Assembly: GCA_029721435.1 (NCBI GenBank) | Contig: CM056580.1 | Span: 72,751,367 to 72,815,366, forward strand | Direction: 5' to 3' | From: Gymnothorax reevesii | Taxonomy: Eukaryota > Chordata > Actinopteri > Anguilliformes > Muraenidae | Length of the DNA stretch: 64,000 nt | Part shown: positions 20,896 to 32,525 of the stretch, in pieces | Layout: each line of letters opens with the position of its first letter | Position numbering within the stretch: position 1 is the stretch's first letter | The notes under the pieces: model-generated | Database searches by the model: none | Seen by the model: only the letters and a program-made list of their open reading frames with translations | What the model was told of the DNA's origin: nothing | Position numbers and translations under genes: made by a program

Positions 20896-22299
20896 AACTT
20901 TTTGAGTGAGCAGATTGTGGTTATCGAAGCTAACGTTTCGGTTAGCTGGGCTACCACTGGACATTTTACACAGCTTTGCAAGCTGGCTACTCCTGAAACA
21001 CTTGTGACACAGGTCGGAACACCTGAACCGTAAACATTGGCACCGGTTAGTTTGTAGTGCTGGTTCAGTCCTGATTTTTCTGGCTCAGAACCCAGTACTT
21101 TTTCAGAGTAAGTGTGTAGAATGGTTCGAGATTGGCCACCGACTCCAATGCCAGAGTAAAAGAGGTGACAGCTGTCACAGTGGACCAGGTTCAGGACCCA
21201 CTGCACTACAGCAAGCTGTATAATTGAACAAATTATTTTGAAAATCAAGAGAGAGATATGGTCCAGCTGTAAAATACTCACAATAATTTCTGAGCTTTGA
21301 GGTCTGCCTTTGTAAAACGGTGGAGTAGGTATTTGAGTATTTAAAAACTAATTTAAAGAGAAATAAACTCATTTCAAAGCTTGACATGTCAAGAACTGTG
21401 TAAATAAAAGTTTTAAAAGCTAAAAGTTGGTTGCTTCTTTCTTTAGCCTCCTACATCCCACCCTCACCTTACCCAGCCCGGGGTAATTGGTGACAGGGTT
21501 GCTGTTAAGAACACCTCAGACAACAAGCAATTTTAGGGCTTCAACCAGAATGAGTGAGCTATTTCACAGCTTTCACAGTGAGAGACTCTCTGTCTGCCTT
21601 TCTCTCCATCTATCTATGTGCCTCTCCACCTGTCAAGCAGACACAAGCTTTATTTTGCTCTCACACCCCCACCCCACCCCTCAGAAGTCCAGAGAATGCA
21701 GGGAAATAGAGATAACCAAGGACTACATCAGAAAGAAGCATCAAATGTTCTTTTCATCCTCTCACTTTAGATGAGTGCTGCACTATGTGGTGAGTGCATA
21801 CATGCAGTGGGAGGGGCAAAATAGCAAAAAATAATAATTATACAGAGCCGAATTTGCCCTTTGGAAGAGGCGGACCAAAGGTGAAGACCTCCATCAAGAT
21901 GTGCTTCTGCTTGAAGATGCTTTGTGAGCAGGACACATTTTGAGATTTCCCTGCAAGCTAAAGGTCATTGCTCTTGTTCATCCTCTTTTTCTGATACATA
22001 ACTGCATCTCTATAGTCCCATTTTTGTTCAGTTTGCAGCTTTGAATACAGGAAGACAAACTGATTTTAGAATCAGTGCGCCAAGAACAATCCCAGCTTCT
22101 CACATCCACGCAGTGTTTTTTGACATTGTACTTGTTGCCTGGGGCGGGTCCAGAATTTTTTCTTTTTTAATTTATGGGGGATTTAGGTGGAGGCAGGAAC
22201 TCAGAGGTTTGGAACATTTAACTGTTGTAAAAAAAAAAAAAATGTAAAAAGTAAAACGTTGGAAGTTACTGCCCCAGATTCTAGGAAACAATAAAGTAA
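20896..22299. other. Anonymous, partly repeat-like
   Basis: 20920-21180 (GCTAACGTTTCGGTTAGCTG, CACCGGTTAGTTTGTAGTGC) has the look of a continued element downstream of the terminal repeat at 20785. The minus-strand frame 20796-21281 (161 codons) lies wholly in it and has no known domain. 21500-22290 shows nothing recognisable apart from a poly-A run near 22230. Confidence 0.35.
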
Positions 22300-24811
22300 C
22301 CCTTACGAAAAAGAAGTTTATTCAAGTGTGCTATTAGTAAACTTCTAAACTAAAAATAAGAGTATACTTTCAGTTTACTTTTGATGTACTTATCAGCGAT
22401 ATACTTAGCAAAGTAATCCTTAAGTATACATAGTTTGTACTGAAAAGTACGCAGAAAACTCTCAGTATATTTGGCTAATACTTGTACCTAACCTTTTGAT
22501 TATCATACTTTTCTTGAGTTTATCTCAAAGTATTAAAATATTCATTCATTCAATGTTCAAGTATAATAGCTTGCAATTAGGCTACTATCAAAAGAACAAG
22601 CGCATTAAAATATTTTTACCATACATATTGGCTTTTTTGAAGTATATTGCACTATATTTTTACTCAGTTTTTACTATCTCATGGACTTAAATATTCCAGA
22701 TGTAAGTTTGCAGTAACAAGTTAGCTTTGGGGCAGCATAGCAGAGTAATTTGCACATGGGTGGAGCTGAACTTGATTTTTATGCAGTGTTATTAACCCAC
22801 ACAGAAACAGAAAAACATTTGTCTGATTGTTTTAGAACAAATTTGACAATTTTTTCCAGTGTTGAAAGACTTGATACATACTCTTACAAAAAAGTATACT
22901 TAAAGTATCCATCTAGTTTACGTCGTTTTATTTTGTACTGCAAGTACACTACAAGTGAGCTTTTCAGTATACTGTGACTTAACAAGTTGTATTAGTCTAG
23001 CATAATTTTCAATTTTTGACAGTACATATTTAAGTATACTGCAAGTTAACTTACAGATATACTGCTAGTTTATTAGTTGTATACTTCTAGTAAACTTTTC
23101 AGTTCATGAAAGTATACTGTGAAGTATACTGCTAGTAAACATAAAGATGAACTATTAGTTCACTAGTTATATACTTCTAGCACAATGTCTAATTTATGAA
23201 AGTATACTTTGAAGTATACTGAAAGTAAATTCAGATGTACTACAACTTCACTTGTTATATACTTCAAGCCAACTTTTTAGTTCATGAAAGTACACTTGTA
23301 TACTGTAAGTAAACTTATGGGTAGACTACAAGTCCACTAGTTCTATACTCAAGCCCTCTATTGTTTAAATTTAGTTTTAAACTTTCAGGGAGCTAAAAGT
23401 TTTTTGTGTTTTTTTTTTTTAACTGCAAGTATACTTTAAAGTCTTCTTTAAGCTAACTTAACATCATACTCACAGCTTATGATTATTGCAATCTAAAATA
23501 TATTACTGTTGCTATTCAGATATTATTTATTTATTTTTTACTCTACTAGTAGAAAATGCTTAAGTGCATTCTGCTTTAATTTACAGGCGAAGGTACTTAT
23601 AAGAATTTACTATGAAACACATACTCAGGACTGAGAACAAAATTGACTCCTTCATAAATTTAATTTTCAAACACAATATTTTATTGGATGACAAAGTATA
23701 AGAACACAGCAATGGCAACTCTAATTGAAATCCCAATTCAAAACAAAAAAAACCTCTTTCGCTCATATGGAACCAGAAATATGCATTAAATATTAATTAG
23801 CTATGCCTTCAGCCTGACCAGTAGGCTGAAGGACTCAAGCAAAGGCTGATGAAATATTCCAAATGAGAACACCGATGAGCCGTTTTTTGGTTAATGGAGT
23901 TCTGTATCACAGTAGAAAAAGGACCGACTAAAGAAGAGATGCAACAGTACTGTAATACTTGAAAGATGGTACATTCTGTTTAATAAATGATGTAATCATT
24001 TTTTTACAAGAGTGTGCTCATCGAAGCCCTGCAGATTGTAACTGTACCAAACACTGCTGTGTTTAAGTTGAGATATCAGTTCAATCTAGCTGGCCATTAT
24101 ATGCAGATTCACAGATAAATGTACACAGTATTTTCAAACTTGAGATTAAGAAGACTGTAACTTCAGTGCTATCTGACATAGTGACAATGAAATGTTTTTA
24201 ATTGTTTTAAAAATAGCAACCCTACCACAGCCTGATCTGCACTAGCTGTGTGGCTGAAGCTAAACAGGTGTGACCTTGGTTAGTACTTGGATGGGAGACC
24301 ACCTGTGAAAATAAAGTTGCTGCTGGAAGAGGTGTTGATGGCCAGTAGGTGGGTATCTTCCCACTGGTGGAATAATGCACAATACCCCAATGCAGTGATG
24401 AGGATGCTGTCTGTCTGATGACATGTGAACCTGAAGTCCTGACTCACAGTGGTCATTAAACACCCAATGATACTCTTTAAGTTTCTTAGCAGTATACAGT
24501 ATATTTTCATGAACTGAAAAGTTTACTAGAAGTATACATCTAGTTCACTCACAGTATATAAAAAGTTCACTTCTAGTGTACTTGTAGTATTGAATAAAAC
24601 TTTGATGTAAACTGGTTTACTTTGCTTAAACTTGAAGTATACTTCATAGTATACTTTTATAAACTTGAATTGTTCCAGTTTAGTCCGAAGAAGTATTAAT
24701 ATAGTGTACTTTCTAGTACACTACAAGTACATAGTCCCTAGTGTACTTGCTAACTTATGCTCAAGTATACTTAATAAAATAAACTTCAAGTATACTTCTT
24801 TTTGTTAAGGG
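22300..24811. mobile_element. 2.5-kb DNA element filled with AGTATACT palindromes
   Basis: The left end CCCTTACGAAAAAGAAGT and the inverse of the right end CCCTTAACAAAAAGAAGT form terminal inverted repeats. Between them, especially 22340-23420 and 24480-24800, words such as AAGTATACTT, AGTATACTGC and AGTTTACTT recur dozens of times. The centre (about 23430-24480) is different and includes the SINE at 24222-24480. No transposase is seen. Flanks just outside the ends do not show a clean target duplication. Probably a non-autonomous transposon; superfamily not assigned. Confidence 0.65.
24222..24480 (+). mobile_element. 5S-rRNA-derived SINE (SINE3-like), truncated
   Basis: 24231-24300 is clearly related to 5S rRNA: GAAGCTAAACAGG corresponds to the internal A box, and TTGGTTAGTACTTGGATGGG plus AGACC to the 3' part including the C box. 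A non-5S body follows (GCTGCTGGAAGAGGTGTTGA, CCTGACTCACAGTGGTCATT), as in the fish SINE3 family, which uses an RNA polymerase III promoter inherited from 5S genes. The 5' start of the 5S part and the 3' tail are missing, and the B region is diverged. It lies inside the AGTATACT element, so it inserted later or was captured. Confidence 0.85.
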
Positions 24812-25411
24812 AAACATTATAAATGGCAAAATAATTACGTTTTAAACAAAATAAGAAACTTGAAACAATGCAATTGCAATAACTGTGAATCTCACATGCA
24901 AGAGAACATTGCCTATGGTTGATTAAATGCAACAAAACTGAAAGTCTACTACCATATCTGAGCAATGGAAATAACAGCTTTCAAGAATTTGTTCATTATT
25001 ACTCAGTATAGGATTTGATCGTAAAAGCAGATCTGTTCTTATTACAGTTTCACAGATTTGCTGCAGGGTGTACATTACCTTCTGATATACAGGCACCTAC
25101 TTAGTAGTTCCACTGAAAATGTCTGTTCACTGTTCTATATTAATGCATTGGTGACAGCTGGTGCCCTGTAACCATAGCAAAAGGGACACGGTCAAAACCT
25201 TTTATAATTTTCTGCAACAAGATAACAAGCTGTCCCAGCAGTGCTTGTCATGGCCAGTCCCCAGCAGTCAAACACCTTCCTTCAAAGCCGCAATGCTGGA
25301 CGCGCCAATATCTCTAGCCATTGAACCTCCTAATGAATGTAAATGGCAAATTTAATTTTAAATAAGATATTAGTATATAGGACTAGCTTTCCAGCTGTGG
25401 ATCCTTGGGCT
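24812..25411. other. Anonymous sequence
   Basis: No gene, RNA or repeat boundary is recognised. The open frame at 25161-25355 lacks motifs. Confidence 0.4.
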
Positions 25412-25780
25412 TGTTAGTATTTGGCATGAAAGACGCCAGGCGCGAGACGAAAAGGGAAAATGAATGTTTCTTACAAACTAAAAAAACAACAAGGCGCGAG
25501 GGCCAACAAAAAACTACACCCAATGGGCTGAAAAGGAAACTGAGGTAGGCTATACAGAACTAATCAAATGAGAAACAAAAATACCAAAAGGATAATTTAA
25601 AAAAAAAACTAGGAATGCTCGACTTGGCAAAAAGTAAACAATGCTAGAAATTTGGATGAAGGTAAGTGAATGCTCAAGAAAACACTATGAAAGACTAGGC
25701 TCCTGAAAAACACAAAGCAAGTGGCAAACAGGCAAACATGCAATCACATATCTAGGGCAAGGCGAAAGATGAACATAACA
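25412..25780 (-). repeat. LTR-like block, minus orientation
   Basis: Read on the minus strand it begins TGTTATGTTCATC and ends ...ACTAACA, and it shares TTTTTTGTTGGCCCTCG and neighbouring T-rich sequence with 32420-32480. TG...CA ends fit an LTR. The five bases outside the ends (GGGCT and TGGCA) do not match, so the boundaries are provisional. Confidence 0.5.
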
Positions 25781-27923
25781 TGGCAGAACACAATACCGCT
25801 GTCTGAAGCAAAATGAATATTAATTCAGTTCTTTTGTTCTATTCACTGTAGTTATATGAGTTCTATTTGCACCAATTTGTGGATAGCAATCAAATATTGA
25901 CATGTTTATTCACAATAAAAAACAAAACATTTGTTCATGAAAATGATGTTCACTGTCAACCATGTGTAATACTATTGACTGTTAAAATCTTGTTAGCATA
26001 ATGGATGCTTTCTCATTGCTGAAATAATTTTTTCCCCCCCAAAAAAACCAGGTTACAGCTTCAGAAAACTTTAGATTTTGATCATTTATAGATTTAGGCG
26101 ATTAGTAATGTTCCAATTTTTTCCTTGGCAAGTGACCAAGGGACAAGCAGGAAAATGCTTTGAGGTTTCCATTATCATTGAGATATTAGTTTAGGTGCAC
26201 TAGTCTCAACAATCCAACCAGTGAATACAAACGTTGTGCAAGATGCATGAAATTAAATGGGAATAATTTGGCCAGCATAAAAGAAGTGTTAAGTGTTGGC
26301 TAAGCAACAATTGTGACCAATTTGTTGACACTTAATGCTGACAAGGGCAGCAACCTATCAAATTCCAATTCTTGTTTGGATGGCACCCGGGGTTGGCACT
26401 AAAATTCTAGGGATGGCACATGCCACCCCAGGCCTCCTCGTCGGCCGAGGCTGTGCTTGTAATGAAATTCACCTCTCGAGGATTCCATCAATGGATTAAG
26501 ATAGAACGAGTGCCATGACAGCATTTCACATCTTCAGCATCATGTATGGCCACAATTCAGAAACTAACAACTAACAATGCGCCAACTAACTAATCTCAGA
26601 GAGCTCCTTCCATCTTGCCATCGTGTTTAACACTGTGACACTGAACAAACTTCATGTTACCTATACACTGAAACAACTGACCATTAGAGGTAATTTTGCA
26701 CTATAATGTTGCCTCAGACCAGTTTAAACAAATTTATTATCAACAGTAATTACTAAATAAGCCTTCAAACATGCATTCAAAAAATTTGCGACACCTTTCA
26801 ATTGTATTAAAAAATAGATTTTTTCAGAGTTTTTATTTATTGCCGATATTTTTTTTATTGACCTCTTGTACTGTTATGACTTGAAAATCAATGACAACTC
26901 AGACAAATTTATTCTTCACTGATTAGGCCCAAAAATTTCTACAAATAATCCACTGTGCAGTCTTATAATAACACTCTAATGCCAAAACAAAAACCTCTCC
27001 TCTGACCAAAATCCCAGCATTTATATAGACTAGGAACATTTTGGAAAGATCTACTGGATTCCTGAGTAATCCAGCCCCCTCCAGGTAAGAAGATGCCGGA
27101 AACCTCAAGAAAGTACTAGTCTATTTTACCATAAACAAGTGGAATTGCATCAGATTGTGTTTTGCTACAGACATACTACCAGAGGGTGCTAATTGATGAA
27201 CAGAATAAACAAATAGCTGGATAGCTGATGACGTCATTTTTAAGTGGCCACGCGGCCATATTGATATGCCCAACTATAATCCCTCAGAACATTACTCACA
27301 TTGAACGCGTTGCAGCCAATAATATAATTAATTGAGATATCTTTTCACAGACACGGAAGAGGCGTTATTCTTCATTACCTTCTCAGTTCAACTTGACAGC
27401 ACGAAAAGTGCCTCAACGATAGCAGGTTTAACTGAAGTAGGCAGCAGTCGTACATTTTTTACATTTTAAATGGACAACATCAGCATGTGACAATATGTAT
27501 GACCAATGAGTGAGTTCTGGGCATCATAGGAAATCTACACAGAATTCTCTACAAACTGCCTGAGAGGGGCAGGGGTACAACGAAAGTCGAAGTCGAATGT
27601 TGTTGACTGAAGAAGACGAGATGTCAATCTTGCATGTATTATTTTTCTGAAGGGTGGGGTTTTAAAACTTAATGAAAAAATAAACCAGCCATAAACTAGC
27701 ATCTTGTCAGTGATTCTCTTTATTTTAGAAACGCTGAGTGTGAGATGCAATCGCACATAACACAAACAGTATGTAAGTCCCAACGGATGTCTTGAAATGT
27801 CTTGAGTTCTCTTTTCCTATGTACCCACTCAGTAGCTGCCATGAAGCTAGGCTAATTTCCCTAACTTATTAAAGTCGCTAAATCAGCGTTCACATGAAGA
27901 GTGAAGTGAGCTGTGTGGATGTA
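25781..27923. other. Anonymous sequence
   Basis: Nothing recognisable as a gene or complete element. GGGATGGCACATGCCACCCC near 26420 is a short imperfect palindrome. Confidence 0.4.
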
Positions 27924-28359
27924 TGTTAAACCAGTGGTTCTCAACTGGTCTGGCTTCAGGACCCACCATCACCCCTTAATGATAAGCCGTGACCCAAATA
28001 AAAAAAAGTCAACTTTTCAAAGTGATTTAACATAACATTTAGTCACACTTCAGTAACTGTACTCTTAAAGTTTATTCAGTCACTTATTCTGGCAAAAAAC
28101 ATTTAAATTAAAAATAAAATAAAAAGTGCAAATATGACAACAGTGCACTATGGAATAAATTCAGTTTCTTCAGTTTTTATCCACAAACTCAAAATAAATT
28201 AATCAAAAAGTGCAATTCAAAAAGATTCAAGTATACAAAATTAATTTTTCTTCTTATTGGCTTATCAGTTGGTAAATACTGAAAAACACTGTGCTTTGAA
28301 GAATATTAAGCTGCAGTAACTTCAGCCTTACTGACATCATAGATCTGTGTCTGGAGGAC

Positions 28360-28755
28360 TTAATGGGAGAGCTGGGGATGTTTTTTGGTCCCCACAAGAG
28401 TCACAAAGTCTGGAGTTAAAGTGGACAAAGCAACTCTGAGGTCATGTTCAATGTCCAGTTTGTTTCTGTGTTTTGCCTTCAGCTGAACCAGAGCTGAGAA
28501 GACACACTCACAGAGACAGGTAGTGCTGAATGGCAGGAGGACTTTTACTGCTCGAGCGGCAAGGGCAGGACACTCGCTCATCACACTGCTGCACCAGAAC
28601 TGGGAGGGGCTTACCTCCGTGAACTGGCGCAGCCCGCGCAGTGGTAATTTCGTCCGGCGCAGCCCGCGCAGTGGTAATTTCGTCCGGCGCAGCCCGCGCA
28701 GTGGTAATTTCGTCCGGCGCAGCCCGCGCAGTGGTAATTTCGTGAGGTACAACAC
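28360..28755 (-). pseudogene. hAT transposase C-terminal fragment
   Basis: The last 80 or so residues (FWCSSVMSECPALAARAVKV, LLPFSTTCLCECVFSALVQL, then NKLDIEHDLRVALSTLTPDF) match the C-terminal dimerisation region of hAT transposases of the ZBED5/Charlie type, ending at the stop at 28360-28362. Upstream, the frame reads into a 30-bp minisatellite translated as four copies of a ten-residue Arg/Leu/Gly-rich unit, which is not part of any transposase. The BED finger and the catalytic residues are absent. It is a remnant inside the hAT element at 27932-30427. Confidence 0.85.
28626..28745. repeat. 30-bp minisatellite, four near-identical copies
   Basis: GGCGCAGCCCGCGCAGTGGT followed by AATTTCGTCC repeats four times at exact 30-bp spacing with no mismatch until the last two bases. 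A partial GCAGTGGTAATTT recurs at about 28879. The unit is GC-rich with CpGs, unlike its surroundings, and 30 bp keeps the frame of the adjacent transposase fragment. Confidence 0.95.
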
Positions 28756-29215
28756 CGTGCGCAGACGGACGTGCGCCGAGATGGGTGTGGCGGCGTAGTA
28801 GGGGGACGTGTCACTTATTCATCAAGACGCAGTGACAATTTCGTAGCTCGCCAGCTCCAACCTGGTTCACTTTCAGTGCAGTGGTAATTTGGCTGACCGG
28901 CACACAGTGCCACACGTCACCGAAACCTCACAGGCAGGTTTCCAGAATGTCGGGCACATTGCAATACAGTAAATAATTACAGCAAACACTGTTTAATGTA
29001 ACTATCTGAATCAGCACATAAATTATAGTATCTATATCGATTGTCCTCATGTCAGATCAAAGGCGGTTGGCACGCGTGATGGAAACTCGACCTGAGTTAA
29101 TCAACGCAACTGAATCAATGATGCAAATTAACGACTTCACATCTTTCTCAGCCAACCACAAACTGCCTCGGCATCAGGCAGTGCGTATATAATGCTTGCT
29201 TCCTATGCTCGGTAA

Positions 29216-29841
29216 TGCCGCTTGCACACTGGACGCGAAATTAACTTTTCGCGGGACTGATTACAGTCAAAGTCAATGCAAAGAGCTATGAAGAAATGCA
29301 AAATACTCCATGTCCGGCACCCAGCAAAAAAAAAAGTAGCCTATTGATATGAGAACAGATTTATAACGGAATAAAGCATACAAATACATAGGCCTATACA
29401 TCACCAACCAACAGAACATCCAAAAAAGCTGACCCGCAAATAAATTAATCGCAGTGTTCGTTCGATGTTCTGTTGTTAAAATGTTTCTTTTTATTCTTTA
29501 TTTCGTTAGCGATCTGTTCAGATCGTCCTCTTTTTTTTGGCTGTCAGACACGGAGACATTGTACATAGTCTCGCGCCAATGTCGACTCGCTTTACTGAGC
29601 AGCTTAAACAGAAACATTGATTGAAATTCTCGGTACTCATCTTGAAGAACTGAGCCCTCTTATCAAAACATTCACGTTTAATATCTAAAAGAGTCAGTAG
29701 ATTTGAAGAAATTAAAAACAATAATAGACTGTCTGACACGGAGATATATGAAAACCCTGTCAGACTTCCGGACACAAGACACTGCTTTCAACGCAATTTG
29801 TCGAGCGAAAAATTCGTTTCGCGTCCAGTGTGCAAGCAGCT
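29216..29841. mobile_element. Non-autonomous element with TAA target duplication
   Basis: The ends are inverted copies: CGCTTGCACACTGGACGCGA on the left and, inverted, TGCTTGCACACTGGACGCGA on the right. TAA flanks both sides (29213-29215, 29842-29844), fitting PIF-Harbinger-type 3-bp duplication. No transposase is seen. Related ends occur at 56880-57160 and 62938-63010, and the interior recurs at 17940-18175. Inserted inside the hAT element. Confidence 0.8.
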
Positions 29842-30435
29842 TAATACTAGGCTACTATTATTGTCACTTAGGTTTTATCGTTTTTAGTGGGGGAAAGGAA
29901 TACAGCCTGATTGCTATGATCTCGTACTGAGTTAAGATCACATGTTGAGAATAAATGTGCAACGTCTCTTGCATTGTTGTCCATGCATGTTAATCCCAAA
30001 ATTTTAAACAGCAACAGGCTGTAATAATAGGAACACGCTATCTATCGTTTCTCTTGCCAATGAGCAATATTTGACTCGGCTGTGTTATACCCAAACACGC
30101 CTTTGCCAACTTGCGCTGGAAGGAGGGACAGAGGCGGGACAGAGGAGTACTTGCGCCAGGCTACGCCGGGCAAGAAATTGCAACATACGCCTGGACACAC
30201 CCCGTTGGAGCGGCGTATCCCCCATTCGCCGCGCCTGCGCCTGGTCTACGAAATTAGAGCCCCCAGTGTTTAGGACTGTGAATAGACGGCACTCCGCTGC
30301 ATAAAAAAAATTCTCTTCAAAATAAAAGCACAGATTTTTTTTTATTGACCCGGCAAAGGCTTGCGACCCAATGAAAACGGGTCTGCGACCCACTTTTGGG
30401 TCGCGACCCACCGGTTGAGAATCACTGTGTTAAAC

Positions 30436-31499
30436 TGCCTGCCATTTATTATAGAGTGTGAATCACATTATCTTTGTAAGTAGCGTTGCATCCTCGTAGA
30501 TAACCAGCCAAAATTAAACTTGTCTATCAATGGTAATTGAGTGTCAACAGAACGTTAGCCTTTTTAGTGCTGGCTTAAATTAGCCAATGATTTGATAAAT
30601 GATTTGACCATTCAATGCCTGGTTCTGTTGGCTTGCTATTCTAGTCTAATATTATAGACATTGTTGCACATCAGCATTGCTGGATCTAAATTATAGCTTG
30701 TGACATTGATTGATATTTTTAACTTCAGTTCATTAATCTCAGTAGCTTTAGAAAAACGTGGTGGGTCACGTTAGCTAACATTTATTTTAAGTATTCTAAT
30801 AATAACCGTTAGCTGGGCTAACATTCACACGTTATCTGCTATCAAGGTAGATTGCAGATGGATTATAATAAGCAATATATTTGTAGAACCTGAATATTTG
30901 ATTTGGCTCAAAATATATGTTAAAAATTATAGTGTTGGAACACATGCTCATTACACTGGTAGAATCTGAATGTTTGGGTGATCTGACACAATCCAGAGCG
31001 AGCATTTAACTTTTATAATCCTACAGCCTGCCGGTGAGAGTGGCATCCCTTGTTCCCCACGGCGGGGGGTGGGAGCCATCAAGTCTAGCAGGCCCAGCAT
31101 CTCTGGAACTCAAACTCACTGGTTTCATTGAAGTCAAAGCGCAGCTACTTCAATTGGCTTAAAACAACTAAAACCTCTATCAAATTCATATTTTGTTTAT
31201 GTTCAATATCCTAAAAGGAACCTCTCATATATTTATCACACTTTTGGGCTATAATATTCCATTTTAAGGCTTTTCCATGACAACTGCATCATTTTAGCAC
31301 ACATTCCTATCATGTTTGGTCTCTTTATTCTCAGGGGAGTCCAAGGAGTTGAATGGAACATGTTTCATTTCCCTTGGAATTATGGTTCATCGTTTGTAAG
31401 ATTCATTCAGGCAACTACCCTAGTCTGTCTATGCAAATTATCTTATCACCTAGGCCAGTAAAACTCTGATTCGGCCAACCTTTCCTCTACCTTGTTCGG
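30436..31499. other. Anonymous sequence
   Basis: No gene or bounded repeat is recognised. A GGCGGGGGGTGGGAGCC patch lies near 31060. Confidence 0.4.
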
Positions 31500-32525
31500 A
31501 GGTGTGGTTTGGAGTTTTTAAAGGTACGAGTGTTGTGTTCCAGGGTTCTGGCCTTTGGCCAGAACAGTATTATTCATGGTTTTAACAGTTTCATGTTTCA
31601 AGATTTCATAGTTCATGCTCATAGTCATAGTATTTCATTATCCATGTTCCATGCCCATGTTTTTACTTTTCCATGTTTTTGTTTTTGCCAGGTCTGCCAT
31701 GCCACTCCACCGCTTGTCTGCGTTCCGCCCCGTGCCTTCGTTGTTGCACTTTTCAGAGCTCTGGTTGGCTTTGGTATTTCCCCTTCCTTCTGTGCTGTGC
31801 TGATTCAGGGCTCTCTAAGCTTAATTGACAATTAACTGTTTTTAAGTTACTAACATTTACTAACACTCACTGGGTGGTGTAATTCTTAGATAGGCACATT
31901 ACTAATATTACTAATTTAGACAGGGAGTTTATTGTCATGATTCCAGCTTTGCTATTTCAAGATCTTGCTGTGCTTTTCTGTTCTTAACATTCATGCTTGC
32001 TTCCAAACTGCATACTTAATTGGTACTTAAGCTGAGCACGCTCATTCTCTTAACGAGCAGGTCATGTCATCCAATCTCTGTCCATGTCTTGATCTTGCCA
32101 TGCCTCTTGTTTCTCTCTCTCCAGGTGTTACCCCTCATGTCATGATTTCCAAGCCTTTATCTGGATGCGGTGGAAGTTGGCTGGCAGACAGTGTCTCGCG
32201 TCTCGTTGCTTGTGCAAGTTTAGCCAAGTTCTTGTTATCATAGTTCCCTAGCATTTCTAGTTTCAAGTCTTGTCCCAGCCTCTTGTTTTGTGTATATATA
32301 TTTAGTCTTGTTATTTACTTTTCTTGAGCATCTTGCCTGGAGTTTCCAGTGCCTTTTGGTTTTTTGCCTTTTTGCATTTATTGTTTATAGCTCAGTGTAG
32401 CTTCCTTAGTTTGTTTTTTTGCAACCCTTTGGGCCAAGTTTTTTGTTGGCCCTCGTGCCAATTTTTGTTTTGGTTTATCAATAAATCCTCATTCCCTTTT
32501 CCCGCATCTGGTGTCACTGATTCCA
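31500..32525 (+). repeat. LTR-like block, plus orientation, boundaries uncertain
   Basis: T/C-rich sequence with TGTCATGATTCC at 31933, GTATATATATTTAG and a late AATAAATCC (about 32480) followed by GCATCTGGTGTCACTG. The 42077-43064 block ends the same way (AATAAACA...GCATCTGGTGTTCCCTG), and 25412-25780 is related in reverse. It may start at about 31500 or at 31933. No target duplication is found. Confidence 0.5.

Larger units (their letters stand above)
27932..30427 (-). mobile_element. hAT element with perfect 8-bp target duplication
   Basis: Ends are CAGTGGTTCTCAACTGGTC on the left and, inverted, CAGTGATTCTCAACCGGTG on the right. TGTTAAAC directly flanks both sides (27924-27931 and 30428-30435), the 8-bp duplication expected for hAT. 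The minus strand at 28360-28620 encodes a hAT C-terminal dimerisation domain. The catalytic domain is missing; 29216-29841 is a second element inserted within. This is a non-autonomous or deleted copy. Confidence 0.92.

Noticed and set aside
20796..21281. 161-codon minus-strand open frame
   Set aside because: It lies across the dispersed repeat at 20785 and repeat-like sequence; no known motif.
24222..24312. Functional 5S rRNA gene
   Set aside because: Only part of the 5S sequence is present, with several changes, and it runs into a SINE body.
25412..25780. Confirmed solo LTR with target duplication
   Set aside because: The flanking five bases do not match, so only an LTR-like block is claimed.
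28626..28745. CRISPR-like array
   Set aside because: Units are directly contiguous with no spacers, in a eukaryotic transposon; it is a minisatellite.
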